DNA of 64,000 nucleotides from Streptomyces sp. NBC_01571 (GTDB lineage: Bacteria > Actinomycetota > Actinomycetes > Streptomycetales > Streptomycetaceae). The translations under genes were made by a program, and so were the position numbers. Positions within the stretch are counted from its first letter, which is position 1. Each line of letters opens with the position of its first letter. Below the pieces are notes generated by a model. That model was given only the letters and a program-made list of their open reading frames with translations. It was not told the DNA's origin and ran no database searches. Location: the NCBI RefSeq assembly GCF_026339875.1, contig NZ_JAPEPZ010000001.1, positions 8,556,001 to 8,620,000 on the forward strand. The letters are read 5' to 3'. Positions 44,701 through 53,200 of this stretch are shown here, in pieces.

Positions 44701-47700
44701 CGTACGCGACGGTCCGGCCGTACGCGACGTCCGCGACGTCCCCGCCGGTCCGGCTGTCCCCGCCGGTCCGGCCGTACGCGCCGTCCTGGCCGGTCCGGCT
44801 GTCTGCGACGTCCGCGCTGGTCCGGCTGTCCGCGACGTCCCCGCCGGTCCGGCTGTCCCCGCCGGTCCGGCCGTACGCGCCGTCCTGGCCGGTCCGGCTG
44901 TCCCCGCCGGTCCGGCCGTACGCGCCGTCCTGGCCGGTCCGGCTGTCTGCGACGTCCGCGCTGGTCCGGCTGTCCGCGCCGTCCCCGCTGGTCCGGCCGT
45001 ACGCGCCGTCTTGGCCGGTCCGGCTGTCTGCGACGTCCGCGACGTCCCCGCTGGTCCGGCCGTCCGCGACGTACGCGACGTCCGCGCCGGTCCGGCCGTA
45101 CGCGAGGAAGCCCTCGTTGTCTCCGGGGTCCCGGGTTGTGGTGGTGGGCTGGGGGTGTGCCGGGGGTGTCCTGGTGGAGGGTTCGGTTTCGCCGGTGGGC
45201 CAGTCGAGCAATGCCAGGAAGTCGGCGGGCAGGCCGGAGAGGGGTCGGGTGAACTCGTCGAGCGCGGGGGGCGGGGGCGGTTGGGTGGGCCGGTCGGGCA
45301 GGGGTGTGTCGCTGGTCGTGGTCGGGTCGGGTTCGGGGCTGGTTGTGGTGTGGGGGGCGGGTGGTGTGTGTGGTGGGTGGGGGTGGTGGGGGTTTTGCGG
45401 CTCGGCCGGTGGGTGGGCGGGGGGGTGTGCCGGGGGTGTCGTGGTGGAGGGTTCGGTTTCGCCGGTGGGCCAGTCGAGCAATGCCAGGAACTCGGGGGGC
45501 AGGCCGGAGAGGGGTCGGGTGAACTCGTCGAGCGGGGGGGGCGGTTGGGTGGGCCGGTCGGGCAGGGGTGTGTCGCTGGTCGTGGTCGGGTCGGGTTCGG
45601 GGCTGGTTGTGGTGTGGGGGGCGGGTGGTGTGTGTGGTGGGTGGGGGTGGTGGGGGTTTTGCGGCTCGGCCGGTGGGTGGGCGGGGGGGTGGGGGGTGTC
45701 GAGCATTGCCGTGAGTGTGTGGGTTTGGGGCCGGTGGCGGGCGGTGAGGACGGCGATGGTGCGGTCGATGGCTGTCCGGCGGGCTGTGTCCGGGGCTGAG
45801 GGGTCGTCTGGGCGGGTCTGGGCGTCGGCCTGCGCCTGGTAGGTCAGGTAGGTGGCCCAGACCTCGCCTGGGCGGACGGCTTCTCGTATGTCCGGGGGGA
45901 GGGAGCGGAACACGGCCTGGAGGGCGAGTGTCTCGGGGGCCGCTCGTTGGTCGGGTGCGGGTGCGGGTGCGGGTGCGGGTGCGGGTGGGGTGGTGGTCTC
46001 TTCTGTGGTGGCCGGCGGGTGGGCGGGGGGGTGGGGGGTGTCGAGCATTGCCGCGAGTGCGTGGGTTTGGGGCCGGTGGCGGCCGGTGAGGACGGCGATG
46101 GTGCGGTCGATGGCTGTCCGGCGGGCTGTGTCCGGGGCCGAGGGGTCGTCTGGGCGGGTCTGGGCGTCGGCCTGCGCCTGGTAGGTCCGGTAGGTGGCCC
46201 AGACCTCGCCTGGGCGGACGGCTTCTCGTATGTCCGGGGGGAGGGAGCGGAACACGGCCTGGAGGGCGAGTGCCTCGGGGGCCGCTCGTTGGTCGGGGAT
46301 GGGTGCGGGTGCGGGTGCGGTGGTGGGTGCGCCGGTTCCCGTGCGGGTGGTGATGTGGAGGATTGCCTGTGTGATCGCGGATGCCTGGTGGTCGTGGTGG
46401 GCCCATTTCAGGTCCCCGGTCAGCTGGTTGTAGTGGGTCCGGACGGTTTCCTGCCCGACCGAGGGCTGTCGGGTCAGTTGTGTGTTGACTTCGTCGGTCA
46501 GTCTGCCGAGGTCCGGGGGCGTGGCCAGGTGGCTGATGTCGTTCATGTGTGTCGTCGGGCCGCCCAGGGCCTCGTACATGTTTGCCTGTTCGTCCGTGAA
46601 CGCCCGGCCGAAGACCAGGCCGGTGAAGACCTCCGCGACGAACTCGCCCTGATTTTTACCCGCGTACTTGCTGACGGTGCCGGCCAGCTCGGCCGCGGCA
46701 TCCTGGAAATCTGCCCAGGTCGCGTCCAGATCCTTGGCAGGGGCATGAAGGTGGTGCAGGACATGACCCAGCTCGTGCACCAGAATGGCGACGGCCTGCT
46801 CCCCTATCCGGTGGTGGTAGTTCTCGAACACGCCCTTCTCATCGGGCGCACTCCTGCGCAGGGGGGCCGGCAGGTGCGAGGCCACGATGAGGGTGTTGGG
46901 GGCGAAGACCGCCGCCCCAGCCCGCCATGAGGCGCCCTGACGGATTGCCTTGTCCGCTGCGACCGTGAGGTGTCCGGTGTATTTGGGGAGGTGGACTTCG
47001 AGGTCGGGCACGGTGAACCCGCGTTGCTGGACGAGGTGGACGGCTCGCTGGAGCAGGCGCACGCGTTCGGCGTGGGCGTCGGGTGCCTCGGTCGGGTCGT
47101 GGTGCAGGGTGAGGGTCGTCCCTGCGATCGGCAGCCGAGTGACCGTGTACTGGCTGCGGGGCGTGTTGGCATCCGTGGTGCGCGAGGTGTCCGCCCGGGT
47201 GAGGTAAGAGGCCAGCTCGGGATATGTCCCGCCCATCTCACCGTGCAGGATGCGCAACTCTCTATCGCTGATGGCCTGGTCGACGCGCACCCCATAGTCC
47301 TGGAAGCCGTCGAGGCTCTCGTCTCGCACCTGCTCGAACAGGGGCAGGAGGATCCGCTGTGCGTGCTGGGTGAGTGAGCCGTCCGGGTGCCGGTCCTGCA
47401 GCAGTGCGTGGACGACCACGGCGCTCGAACCCAGCTCATCGGGGGCCGGCCGTACCAGGTACGGGGCCAGGGCGGGGTGGAGCTTGTCGTAGATCTCCCT
47501 CTGCTCGCTGGTCAGGGCAGGGGCTGTGGCGTCGGCCAGCGCGGGGCCAGGGGCTGGGGCTGGGGTTGGGGGTCGGGTTGTGGTGTTGTCGGCGCCACCG
47601 CGGAGTCTGGTTTTTTCGCCGGTGAGGAGGATCTGTGCGAGGTGTTGTCCTCGTTCGCGTTGGGTGACGGGCCAGGGCTGTTTGGGCAGGTTGCGGTCGG

Positions 47701-50206
47701 CCTCGCGGATGGCGTCGGCGGTGGGCAGGTCCTTGGTGGGGTGGGGGGCGAGGTAGCGGAATTCGCGCTGGACTTCCTCGATCAGGAACCGGTCGTCCTG
47801 GTGTGCCGGAGCAGTGCCGGGGGAGCCGGCCGTCCCCGTCCGGGTGGGTGTTTGGGTGGCGGGGGGTGTGGGGGTGGGCGCCGTTGCGGGCTGGGTGGGG
47901 GCTGTCGGGGTCTGGGTGGGTGGGCCGGGGGGTAGGCCGGTGTGGATCCATTGGGCGACGGCTTCGGCCTGGTGGCCGGGTGACATGGTGTGCCAGGCGG
48001 GGTCGAGGGGGTAGTGGAGGACGAGTTTCGGTGCGGGGGGCAGGTCGTGTGCCGGGTGGCCGAGGGCGGCGAGTTCGGCCCTGACGGTGCGCTCCAGCCG
48101 GTCCGCGGCGTCACGGTCGTCTGCCGCCCTGGTCCGTCCGGGTGCGCCGGGGGTGGTGCCGGGCAGGGGGAGGTCGGTGCCGGTGAGGATCTTGTGGGCG
48201 AGGGCGGTGGCCTGGTCTGCGAGGGGCTGGGTGTGCCAGTGGTCGGCGAGGTGGTCGTAGGCGTGCGCGAAGGTTTCGGTCTTCCGTGACATCCCCGGGT
48301 GCTGTGCCCGGTGGAGCTCGACTGCGGCCAGTACCCGCAGCCGGCTCGCCCGGTCGGGGTCGTGGGCGGTGAGTTCCTGCCACCGGCTGGCCGGGAAGGG
48401 GTTGGTGCCGGTGGCGATCAGGTGTGCGAGGGCGGTCGCACGGCGCTGCACGGGCTGGGAGTCCCAGGCCGGGCCGAGGTCGTCGTAGTGCTGGGCCACG
48501 GCGGCCGAGAGCGGGCCGGTCACCGTGTGTCCCAGGCGGTGGAGTTCACCGTGGACGTGGACCTGCAGCAGGCTCGCGTCGAGGGGGGAGGCTGCTGCCA
48601 GTTCCCTCCACCGGCTCCGCCCGGCGGTGGCCTGGGCTGCGCCGGGTGCGGCGGCTGCGGCGGGTGCGGCGGGTGCGGCGGTGACCGTGCCCGACTCGGC
48701 CGTGCCGGTCCGGGCCGTGCCTGACTCGGCCGTGCCCGACTCGGCCGTGCCCGACTCGGCCGTGCCCGACTCGGCCGTGCCGGTCCGGGTAGTGCCTGAC
48801 TCGGCCGTGCCGGTCCGGGTCGTGCCTGACTCGGCCGTGCCCGACTCGGCCGTGCCCGACTCGGCCGTGCCGGTCCGGGCCGTGCCTGACTCGGCCGTGC
48901 CCGACTCGGCCGTGCCTGACTCGGCCGTGTTGTTTCGGGTCGTGCCTGACTCGGTCGTGCCTGATTCGGCCGTGCCGGTCCGGGTCGTGCCTGACTCGGC
49001 CGTGCCGGTCCGGGTCGTGCCTGACTCGGTCGTGTTGTTTCGGGTGGAGGGGGTGGGGTGGGGGGCTTGTGACTGGGTTCTGGTGGGTGTGCCGGCCATG
49101 ACGGCGTAGGCGTCCTCGGCGGCATGGTCGGCCGGGTGGTCCTGGGACGGTGTGGCCGTCGCCTGCCGGGTGCCGTCCCCGGCCGCGCCGGTTGTGTGGT
49201 CGGCGGTCCCGGTCCTGCGGGTGTCCCTGGCGTCCGCCCGCGGGGGCCGCTGCCCCGTCCCTTCCGCGGTCCGCTCCGTCGTTGGCTCCGCGGTCCCGTC
49301 CGCGGCCCCGTCCGCGGTCCCGTCCGCGGTCCCGTCCGCGGCCTGGTCCGCGGTCCCGTCCGCGGTCCCGTCCGTGGTCCGTTGCGTGGTCCGTTGCGTG
49401 GTCCGGTCCGTCGTTGGTTGCGCGATCTGGTCCGCGGTCCCGTCCGCGGCCCCGTCCGCGGTCCCGTCCGTGGTCCGTTGCGTGGTCCGGTCCGTGGTCC
49501 GGTCCGCGGTCCCGTCCGCGGTCCCGTCCGCGGTCCGTTGCGTGGTCCGGTCCGTGGTGGGTTGGGTGGTCTGGTCCGTGGTGGGTTGGGTGGTGGGTCG
49601 GGTGGAGTGGGCCGGGCCGGGCAGGGCGGGGTGGGAGGTGGTGGGCAGGGGGGGTGCGGGGGTGCGGGCCGGGTCGGTGGCGGGACGGGTGCCTGTGTTT
49701 GTGGTGGGGTCGTTGTCCGTGGTGGGGCGGGGGTTGTCCGGTGTGCTGGTGGGGTTGTTGTCCGTGGTGGGGCGGGGGTTGTCCGGTGTGCTGGTGGGGT
49801 TGTTGTTCGTGGTGGGGCGGGGTGTGGGTGGGGGGGTGGTGCGTGCGGTGGTGAGGGTGTGGTGGAAGGTGTTTTCGTGGCGGGTTTCGTGGCGGAGCCA
49901 GGCGGTGAGTTCGTTGTCGTCGGTGCGGGGGAGGGTGGGGTCGGTGTCGGTCTGGATGCGGTCGTGGACGCGCAGGGTGTCCTCGCGGAATTCTTCTGCG
50001 AGGCGTTCCAGGGCGGGTTCGTCGATGTGGTAGTGGTGGGCGGGGCTGTCGGGGTGGCCGGTCAGGGTGTGGAAGTCCTGGCCGGCTTGTTCCATGAGTG
50101 TCTGGCGCTCGGCTTCGTGGATCATGCGCCGGGACAGGCCGGCGTGCAGGGCGTCCAGGCTGTCCTGGAAGGGCCGGGCCGGGGTGGTGTCGCCGGCCGC
50201 GGGCAC
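41207..50206 (-). CDS. Giant protein part 2: HELGH metalloprotease-like, OTU and HA repeats
   Basis: 2,999 residues. 1-115 continue the helical bundle. 115-520 are low-complexity (TADGTADG and TAESGT repeats). 520-750 hold three related helical units (RWRELAAASPLDASLLQVHV ... ATALAHLIATGT). 880-1300 form a probable zincin protease: HELGH at 1144-1148 (46763-46777) with EFVAEVFTGLVF about 40 residues on as likely third ligand. 1300-1850 are tandem linkers. The OTU-like domain starts near 1870 with DGDC at 1897-1900 and ends EHWMPA. 2170-2505 carry several helicase-associated-like repeats (QALDTWRAAH ... IGIWLANLRRRGLT). A second OTU (DGDC 2817-2820) starts and is cut by the frameshift at 41388. 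Confidence 0.7.
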   Translation of the reverse strand: MPAAGDTTPARPFQDSLDALHAGLSRRMIHEAERQTLMEQAGQDFHTLTGHPDSPAHHYHIDEPALERLAEEFREDTLRVHDRIQTDTDPTLPRTDDNELTAWLRHETRHENTFHHTLTTARTTPPPTPRPTTNNNPTSTPDNPRPTTDNNPTSTPDNPRPTTDNDPTTNTGTRPATDPARTPAPPLPTTSHPALPGPAHSTRPTTQPTTDQTTQPTTDRTTQRTADGTADGTADRTTDRTTQRTTDGTADGAADGTADQIAQPTTDRTTQRTTQRTTDGTADGTADQAADGTADGTADGAADGTAEPTTERTAEGTGQRPPRADARDTRRTGTADHTTGAAGDGTRQATATPSQDHPADHAAEDAYAVMAGTPTRTQSQAPHPTPSTRNNTTESGTTRTGTAESGTTRTGTAESGTTESGTTRNNTAESGTAESGTAESGTARTGTAESGTAESGTAESGTTRTGTAESGTTRTGTAESGTAESGTAESGTAESGTARTGTAESGTVTAAPAAPAAAAAPGAAQATAGRSRWRELAAASPLDASLLQVHVHGELHRLGHTVTGPLSAAVAQHYDDLGPAWDSQPVQRRATALAHLIATGTNPFPASRWQELTAHDPDRASRLRVLAAVELHRAQHPGMSRKTETFAHAYDHLADHWHTQPLADQATALAHKILTGTDLPLPGTTPGAPGRTRAADDRDAADRLERTVRAELAALGHPAHDLPPAPKLVLHYPLDPAWHTMSPGHQAEAVAQWIHTGLPPGPPTQTPTAPTQPATAPTPTPPATQTPTRTGTAGSPGTAPAHQDDRFLIEEVQREFRYLAPHPTKDLPTADAIREADRNLPKQPWPVTQRERGQHLAQILLTGEKTRLRGGADNTTTRPPTPAPAPGPALADATAPALTSEQREIYDKLHPALAPYLVRPAPDELGSSAVVVHALLQDRHPDGSLTQHAQRILLPLFEQVRDESLDGFQDYGVRVDQAISDRELRILHGEMGGTYPELASYLTRADTSRTTDANTPRSQYTVTRLPIAGTTLTLHHDPTEAPDAHAERVRLLQRAVHLVQQRGFTVPDLEVHLPKYTGHLTVAADKAIRQGASWRAGAAVFAPNTLIVASHLPAPLRRSAPDEKGVFENYHHRIGEQAVAILVHELGHVLHHLHAPAKDLDATWADFQDAAAELAGTVSKYAGKNQGEFVAEVFTGLVFGRAFTDEQANMYEALGGPTTHMNDISHLATPPDLGRLTDEVNTQLTRQPSVGQETVRTHYNQLTGDLKWAHHDHQASAITQAILHITTRTGTGAPTTAPAPAPIPDQRAAPEALALQAVFRSLPPDIREAVRPGEVWATYRTYQAQADAQTRPDDPSAPDTARRTAIDRTIAVLTGRHRPQTHALAAMLDTPHPPAHPPATTEETTTPPAPAPAPAPAPDQRAAPETLALQAVFRSLPPDIREAVRPGEVWATYLTYQAQADAQTRPDDPSAPDTARRTAIDRTIAVLTARHRPQTHTLTAMLDTPHPPAHPPAEPQNPHHPHPPHTPPAPHTTTSPEPDPTTTSDTPLPDRPTQPPPPLDEFTRPLSGLPPEFLALLDWPTGETEPSTTTPPAHPPAHPPAEPQNPHHPHPPHTPPAPHTTTSPEPDPTTTSDTPLPDRPTQPPPPPALDEFTRPLSGLPADFLALLDWPTGETEPSTRTPPAHPQPTTTTRDPGDNEGFLAYGRTGADVAYVADGRTSGDVADVADSRTGQDGAYGRTSGDGADSRTSADVADSRTGQDGAYGRTGGDSRTGQDGAYGRTGGDSRTGGDVADSRTSADVADSRTGQDGAYGRTGGDSRTGGDVADVAYGRTVAYGWTGGDVAYGPDETGDRMPAGMADQWGPPQDPGTEQTPPKVPQYVSDQAATHHLTVYPVPADGDCFFHALIAARDMQAPDGPPANTTDVRAALAETLQQQLRLHPQHPHLAPWMPAARTQVLTALADHAAHQAGHTQGTDAFTQYTNEFSQAHAETRPDQQDWQHVITSLLTPGQWDTVAGDLAPTLAAHHYNIRLHTLHIHPGHAPWTLTFGPENAPEHHLVRTTGNGPEHWMPAHPTTTTPALADAPAPAPDPALTPTPTPAPALADATTPALADATTPALADATAPHNNQPATHPTPPHTTTNTAHTTTHHKTRKHARPTRTPHQGPHTKTDPTFDQYMQAWEQWRKEAPAGQDRSRLLPPQSTSVPLHGPGAEVLPVNIGGWLNNLQRNGKGLTEGEANKLRTLGWTLEKVGEVNRSGVTLTRYKLKHTPDQHHHIYRPVEQYLQALDTWRAAHVKHKTGIPPFRDSAHVRGADGREQSVPIGIWLANLRRRGLTNWDSLLPDALRARGIPTKEENGHLRRMGTSGSVVPVWSVEVYLRGLATWRAAAPAGEDRSTAIPPDGTYITLTDPTPTPLTDASDTDWEHNATDNAATTNGADIPIGTWLFQARHQGLTGLTDHEITQLQAAGLHAAEPHPDDTTRRTRLYWNHPGTTTPTHTTSPRHTGTSHQPDTDQHPTPHTTTTTPAPPSRKRPRPADDAQTGEQPPGSNHGRRPKRGKGRPAAAPRGGRPPQTTPQGDTTTTTAAAAAAAAVAGQDRPAPPAPHAQPAPGLPATQPDTGTSTRPAPPMNTDTPAPPTDPSTSHHPGPPITDSSWPASGMGNAPTGPGMERPGSAVPAGMFDPLALDDPFLPGEPLTAAADPLAWPDGPDWPAWPAWPDGRGHSGESFLPGTAGTGGAAPHADRVGPDRPEDTGPAASTATGVVPMTDEPVQDLPDGQWWNPAEQERQHQSLPAMARVDSSVQQAAHQRGWTVWQVPPDGDCFFHALIAARDMQAPDGPPANTTDVRAALAETLQQQLRLHPQHPHLAPWMPAARTQVLTALADHAAHQAGHTQGTDAFTQYANEFSQAHAETRPDQQDWQHVITSLLTPGQWDTVAGDLAPPSPPTTTTSGSTPSTSTPATPPGSSPSAPKTHPNTTSSAQPATDPNTGCPPTPPPPPQH
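42667..44518 (-). repeat. OTU-HA module, proximal copy
   Basis: Partner of 39983-41758. It keeps five G at 44147-44151 where the distal copy has four, and so stays in frame through the end of the OTU domain. Confidence 0.85.
44660..45115 (-). repeat. In-frame short tandem repeats (RTGGDVADS / RTGQDGAYG units)
   Basis: Degenerate units of 9-12 codons built on GTCCGGCTGTCCGCGACGTC-like segments. They encode an Asp/Gly/Arg/Thr linker just before the first OTU domain. Copy number probably varies between strains. Confidence 0.8.
45158..46300 (-). repeat. Two pairs of tandem duplications
   Basis: A unit of about 270 bases starting near 45158 recurs near 45429 (encoding LDEFTRPLSGLP ... ALLDWPTGE). 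A unit of about 340 bases starting near 45697 recurs near 46037 (encoding ALQAVFRSLPPDIREAVRPG). Copies differ by only a few bases, so they are recent. Confidence 0.8.
48660..49600 (-). repeat. Low-complexity coding repeats (TAESGT and TADGTADG)
   Basis: 48660-49050 repeats a 15-base unit (GTGCCCGACTCGGCC and variants, read TAESG). 49270-49600 repeats GTCCGCGGTCCC-type units (TADG, TTDR). Both keep the reading frame of the giant protein and form flexible linkers. Confidence 0.8.
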
Positions 50207-53200
50207 GCGGGGGCCGGCGGGTCGTGGGGGCGGCGGTAGTCGGTGTGGGCCGGGTGGCTGAACCAGTCGGTGTCGACGGCGTGTTCGACGTCTTTGTCGA
50301 AGACGCGGGCGAGCCGTTCGCGTCCGGCTTCGCCCAGGGGTGCTCCGTGGGCGGGACTGTCCTCGAAGGTGTCTGCCGCACGGTGGAAGAGGTCGCGTGC
50401 CTGTTCCAGGCGTTCGTGGCGGACCCGGGCGTGTTCCAGACGTTCCAGCAGCAGCCGCCGGCCGGTCGCTTCCTGCAGATGCTGCTGCCAGTGGCCGGTG
50501 AAGTGGCGTGTGTCGCCGTGGTGTTCACGCAGGACGGTGTGCGCGGTGCGCAGATCGTCGGCCAGGTCCGCGCGGGCCCGTTGCAGCACCGGACCCGGGA
50601 TCTCGACTCCGGTCTCCTTGACCTGCCCGGCCAGGGTGTCGAACACGTCGAGGCCCTGCGCGATGTGCCGTTCCCGCATGCCGAGGTGATGGATCTGTGC
50701 CGGCAGCTGTTCATACAGGCGGGCGATGAGCGCCTGTGCCTCCTGACGCGCCCGGAGGTGCTCAGGCGTGTCCGGGCCACCGGAGATCCGGCCGAGTGCG
50801 GTGACCGCCTGCCGGTGTACGGCCTCGAGCCTCTCACGCAACTGATCCACCGCCACCCGCTCCTGCGGCAGGGCTTGCCGCGTCTGCGGTTCTTGCGGCA
50901 GCCGTTCCTGCCCGGCCAGGTCCCCGCGGCGGCCGGAGCCTTCACGCCCGGCGGGGACGGGATCACCGTGAACCCGGTCACCGCCGCTCAGGTAGCGGCC
51001 GCCGAACAGGTCCTGGCGGCGGTAGTCGGCCACCGCCCGCTCGAACCGCTCCCCGAACACCTGCCCATGGCGCTGGTGCTGGGAGAGCTGCTCCCACATC
51101 CGCGGCAGCACGGTCTCCGCTTCGGCCAGCACCTGCCGCTGCTGCGCGGGCGTGACCCGGCCGCCTGTCTGCCCGGCCAGCTCCTCCAGCCGGGCCCGTA
51201 CATGAGCGTGGTAGACCTCCAGGAACTGCCCGTGAGCCGTGTCACCGGCGGGCAGGTACCGGCCCGCGAACACATCCGCGCGTACGAACTCCTCCCGCGC
51301 CCTGTCCAGCCGCCCGCCCGACAGATGTTCCGCCGCGGCCAGCCGGTCGTGGAACGCCGCGTCCCGCTGCTGCCGGAACTCCTCCCACCGCGCCGACGGA
51401 CCCCCTGCCCCGCCCCGGCCGCCGTCGGCACCCGCAGACGAGGGCGGGCCGCCGGGAACGGCACCCGCATACGAAGGCGGGCTGTCAAGAACGGCATCCG
51501 CGTACGAGGGCAGACCGGCGTGCCCGCCCGCCGGGTGAGTGACACTGCCACCCGCATGCACAGGCAGCCCGTCGTGCCCGCCGGCCGGGTGCACGCCGGC
51601 CGTTTCCGTCACCCGGCCCCCCTCCGGACCAGCCGCCCGCGCACCCGTGTGCGGGGCGGTGTGCGCGTCTGTCTGCGGGGTGGTGTGCGGGGTGGTGTGC
51701 GCGTCTGCCCGCGCACCCGTCTGCGTACCCGTGTGCGGGCCGGCCGTGTGCGGGCGGGCCGTTTCCGTCACCCGGCCCCCCTCCGGACCAGCCGCCCGCG
51801 CACCCGCCCGCGGGGTGGTGTGCGCGTCTGTCTGCGGGGTGGTGTGCGGGGTGGTGTGCGGGGTGGTGTGCGCGTCTGTCTGCGGGGTGGTGTGCGGGGT
51901 GGTGTGCGCGTCTGCCCGCGCACCCGTCTGCGTACCCGTGTGCGGGGCGGCCGTGTGCGGGGCGGCCGGGTGCGGGCGGGCCGTTTCCGTCGCCCGGCTT
52001 CCCTCCGGACCAGCCGCCCGCGCACCCGGGTGCGGGGCGGTGTGCGCGTCTGCCCGCGCACCCGTCTGCGTACCTGTGTGCGGGGCGGTGTGCGCGTCTG
52101 TGGTCGTGTGGCGGCCGGCAGGGGTCTCACCGGCACCGGTGACGGTGCCGGTGCCGGTGCCGGTGACGTTGGTGCCGGTGCTGGTGCTGGTGCTGGTGCT
52201 GGTGCTGGTGCCGGTGACGCTGGTGGTGGTGCTGGTGGTGCTGGTGGTGGTGTCTGTGTCTGCTTGTGGGGGTGTACCGGTGAGGCCGGCCGGCTTGGTC
52301 GTGGCCGGTTTGTGTTCGTGGGGTCCGGGGCGGTAGTAGGAGGGCAGGCCGTCGGAGAGGGTCGTGGTGGTGCGCCGGGGGGTGGAGGAGAAGGTGCCGG
52401 CGGGCCGTGTCAGGGGATGGTGTGGACCGGGCAGCGCGTTCACACCCCCCGCACCCGCACCCGCACCCGCACCCGGGCCGGTGCCGGTGCCGGTGCTGGT
52501 GCTGGTGCCGGTGGTGGTGGTGGTGGTGGAGACGGTGGGGGGTTTGCCCAGGCCGAGGGCGGAACGCAGTTTCCAGCCGGCTTTGCCGCCCAGGTGGGCG
52601 CCGGCGTGGCCGAGGAGGGCGCCGAGGGCGCCGGAGGTGAACGTGGCCAGGGAGGTGGTGAACTCGCCCAGGGTGATGGCGTTGTAGGTGCCCTCGGCCA
52701 GGTTCATCGCGCCGCCCCACAGGGCGGCCTCTCCTGCCAGCGCGGTGATCTTGTGGCCGAAGTCGGGGGCGAATGCCCGGGCCACGTCCCGGGAGAACAC
52801 CCCCCGCAGCACCGCGGCCTCGGCGGGCAGGGTGTGCAGCGCCGCCGTGAGTGCCTCTTCCATGTGCGTGGTGCCGAAGGACCGGGTGAACGCCCGTGTC
52901 CAGCCCTCGCCCAGCTCCCGTGCCGCACCCGCCGTCATCAACTGGCCCAGATGCTGCTCGAACAGGTCCCCGACACCGATGGACACCGCTGTGACACCGT
53001 CACCGCGGCCCTCGCGCAGCGCCCGCGCCAGGCGCGCGGTGCGCTGGGCGAGGTCCTCGCCCCAGTCCCTGACCGCGGAGCGCACGTCCGGACCCGCTCC
53101 GGCCGCCGGTTCCCGGCCCGCGGCCCTGCCCGGTTCCCGGCCCGCGGCGGTGTGCGGCGGCGCATCCAGCGCGGCGTCGACCGCTCCCCGCAGTGTGGCG

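Noticed and set aside
48660..49050. CRISPR-like appearance of short repeats
   Set aside because: The repeated units are only 12-18 bases, have no unique spacers of constant length, and keep the reading frame of the giant protein (TAESGT units). They are coding low-complexity repeats.
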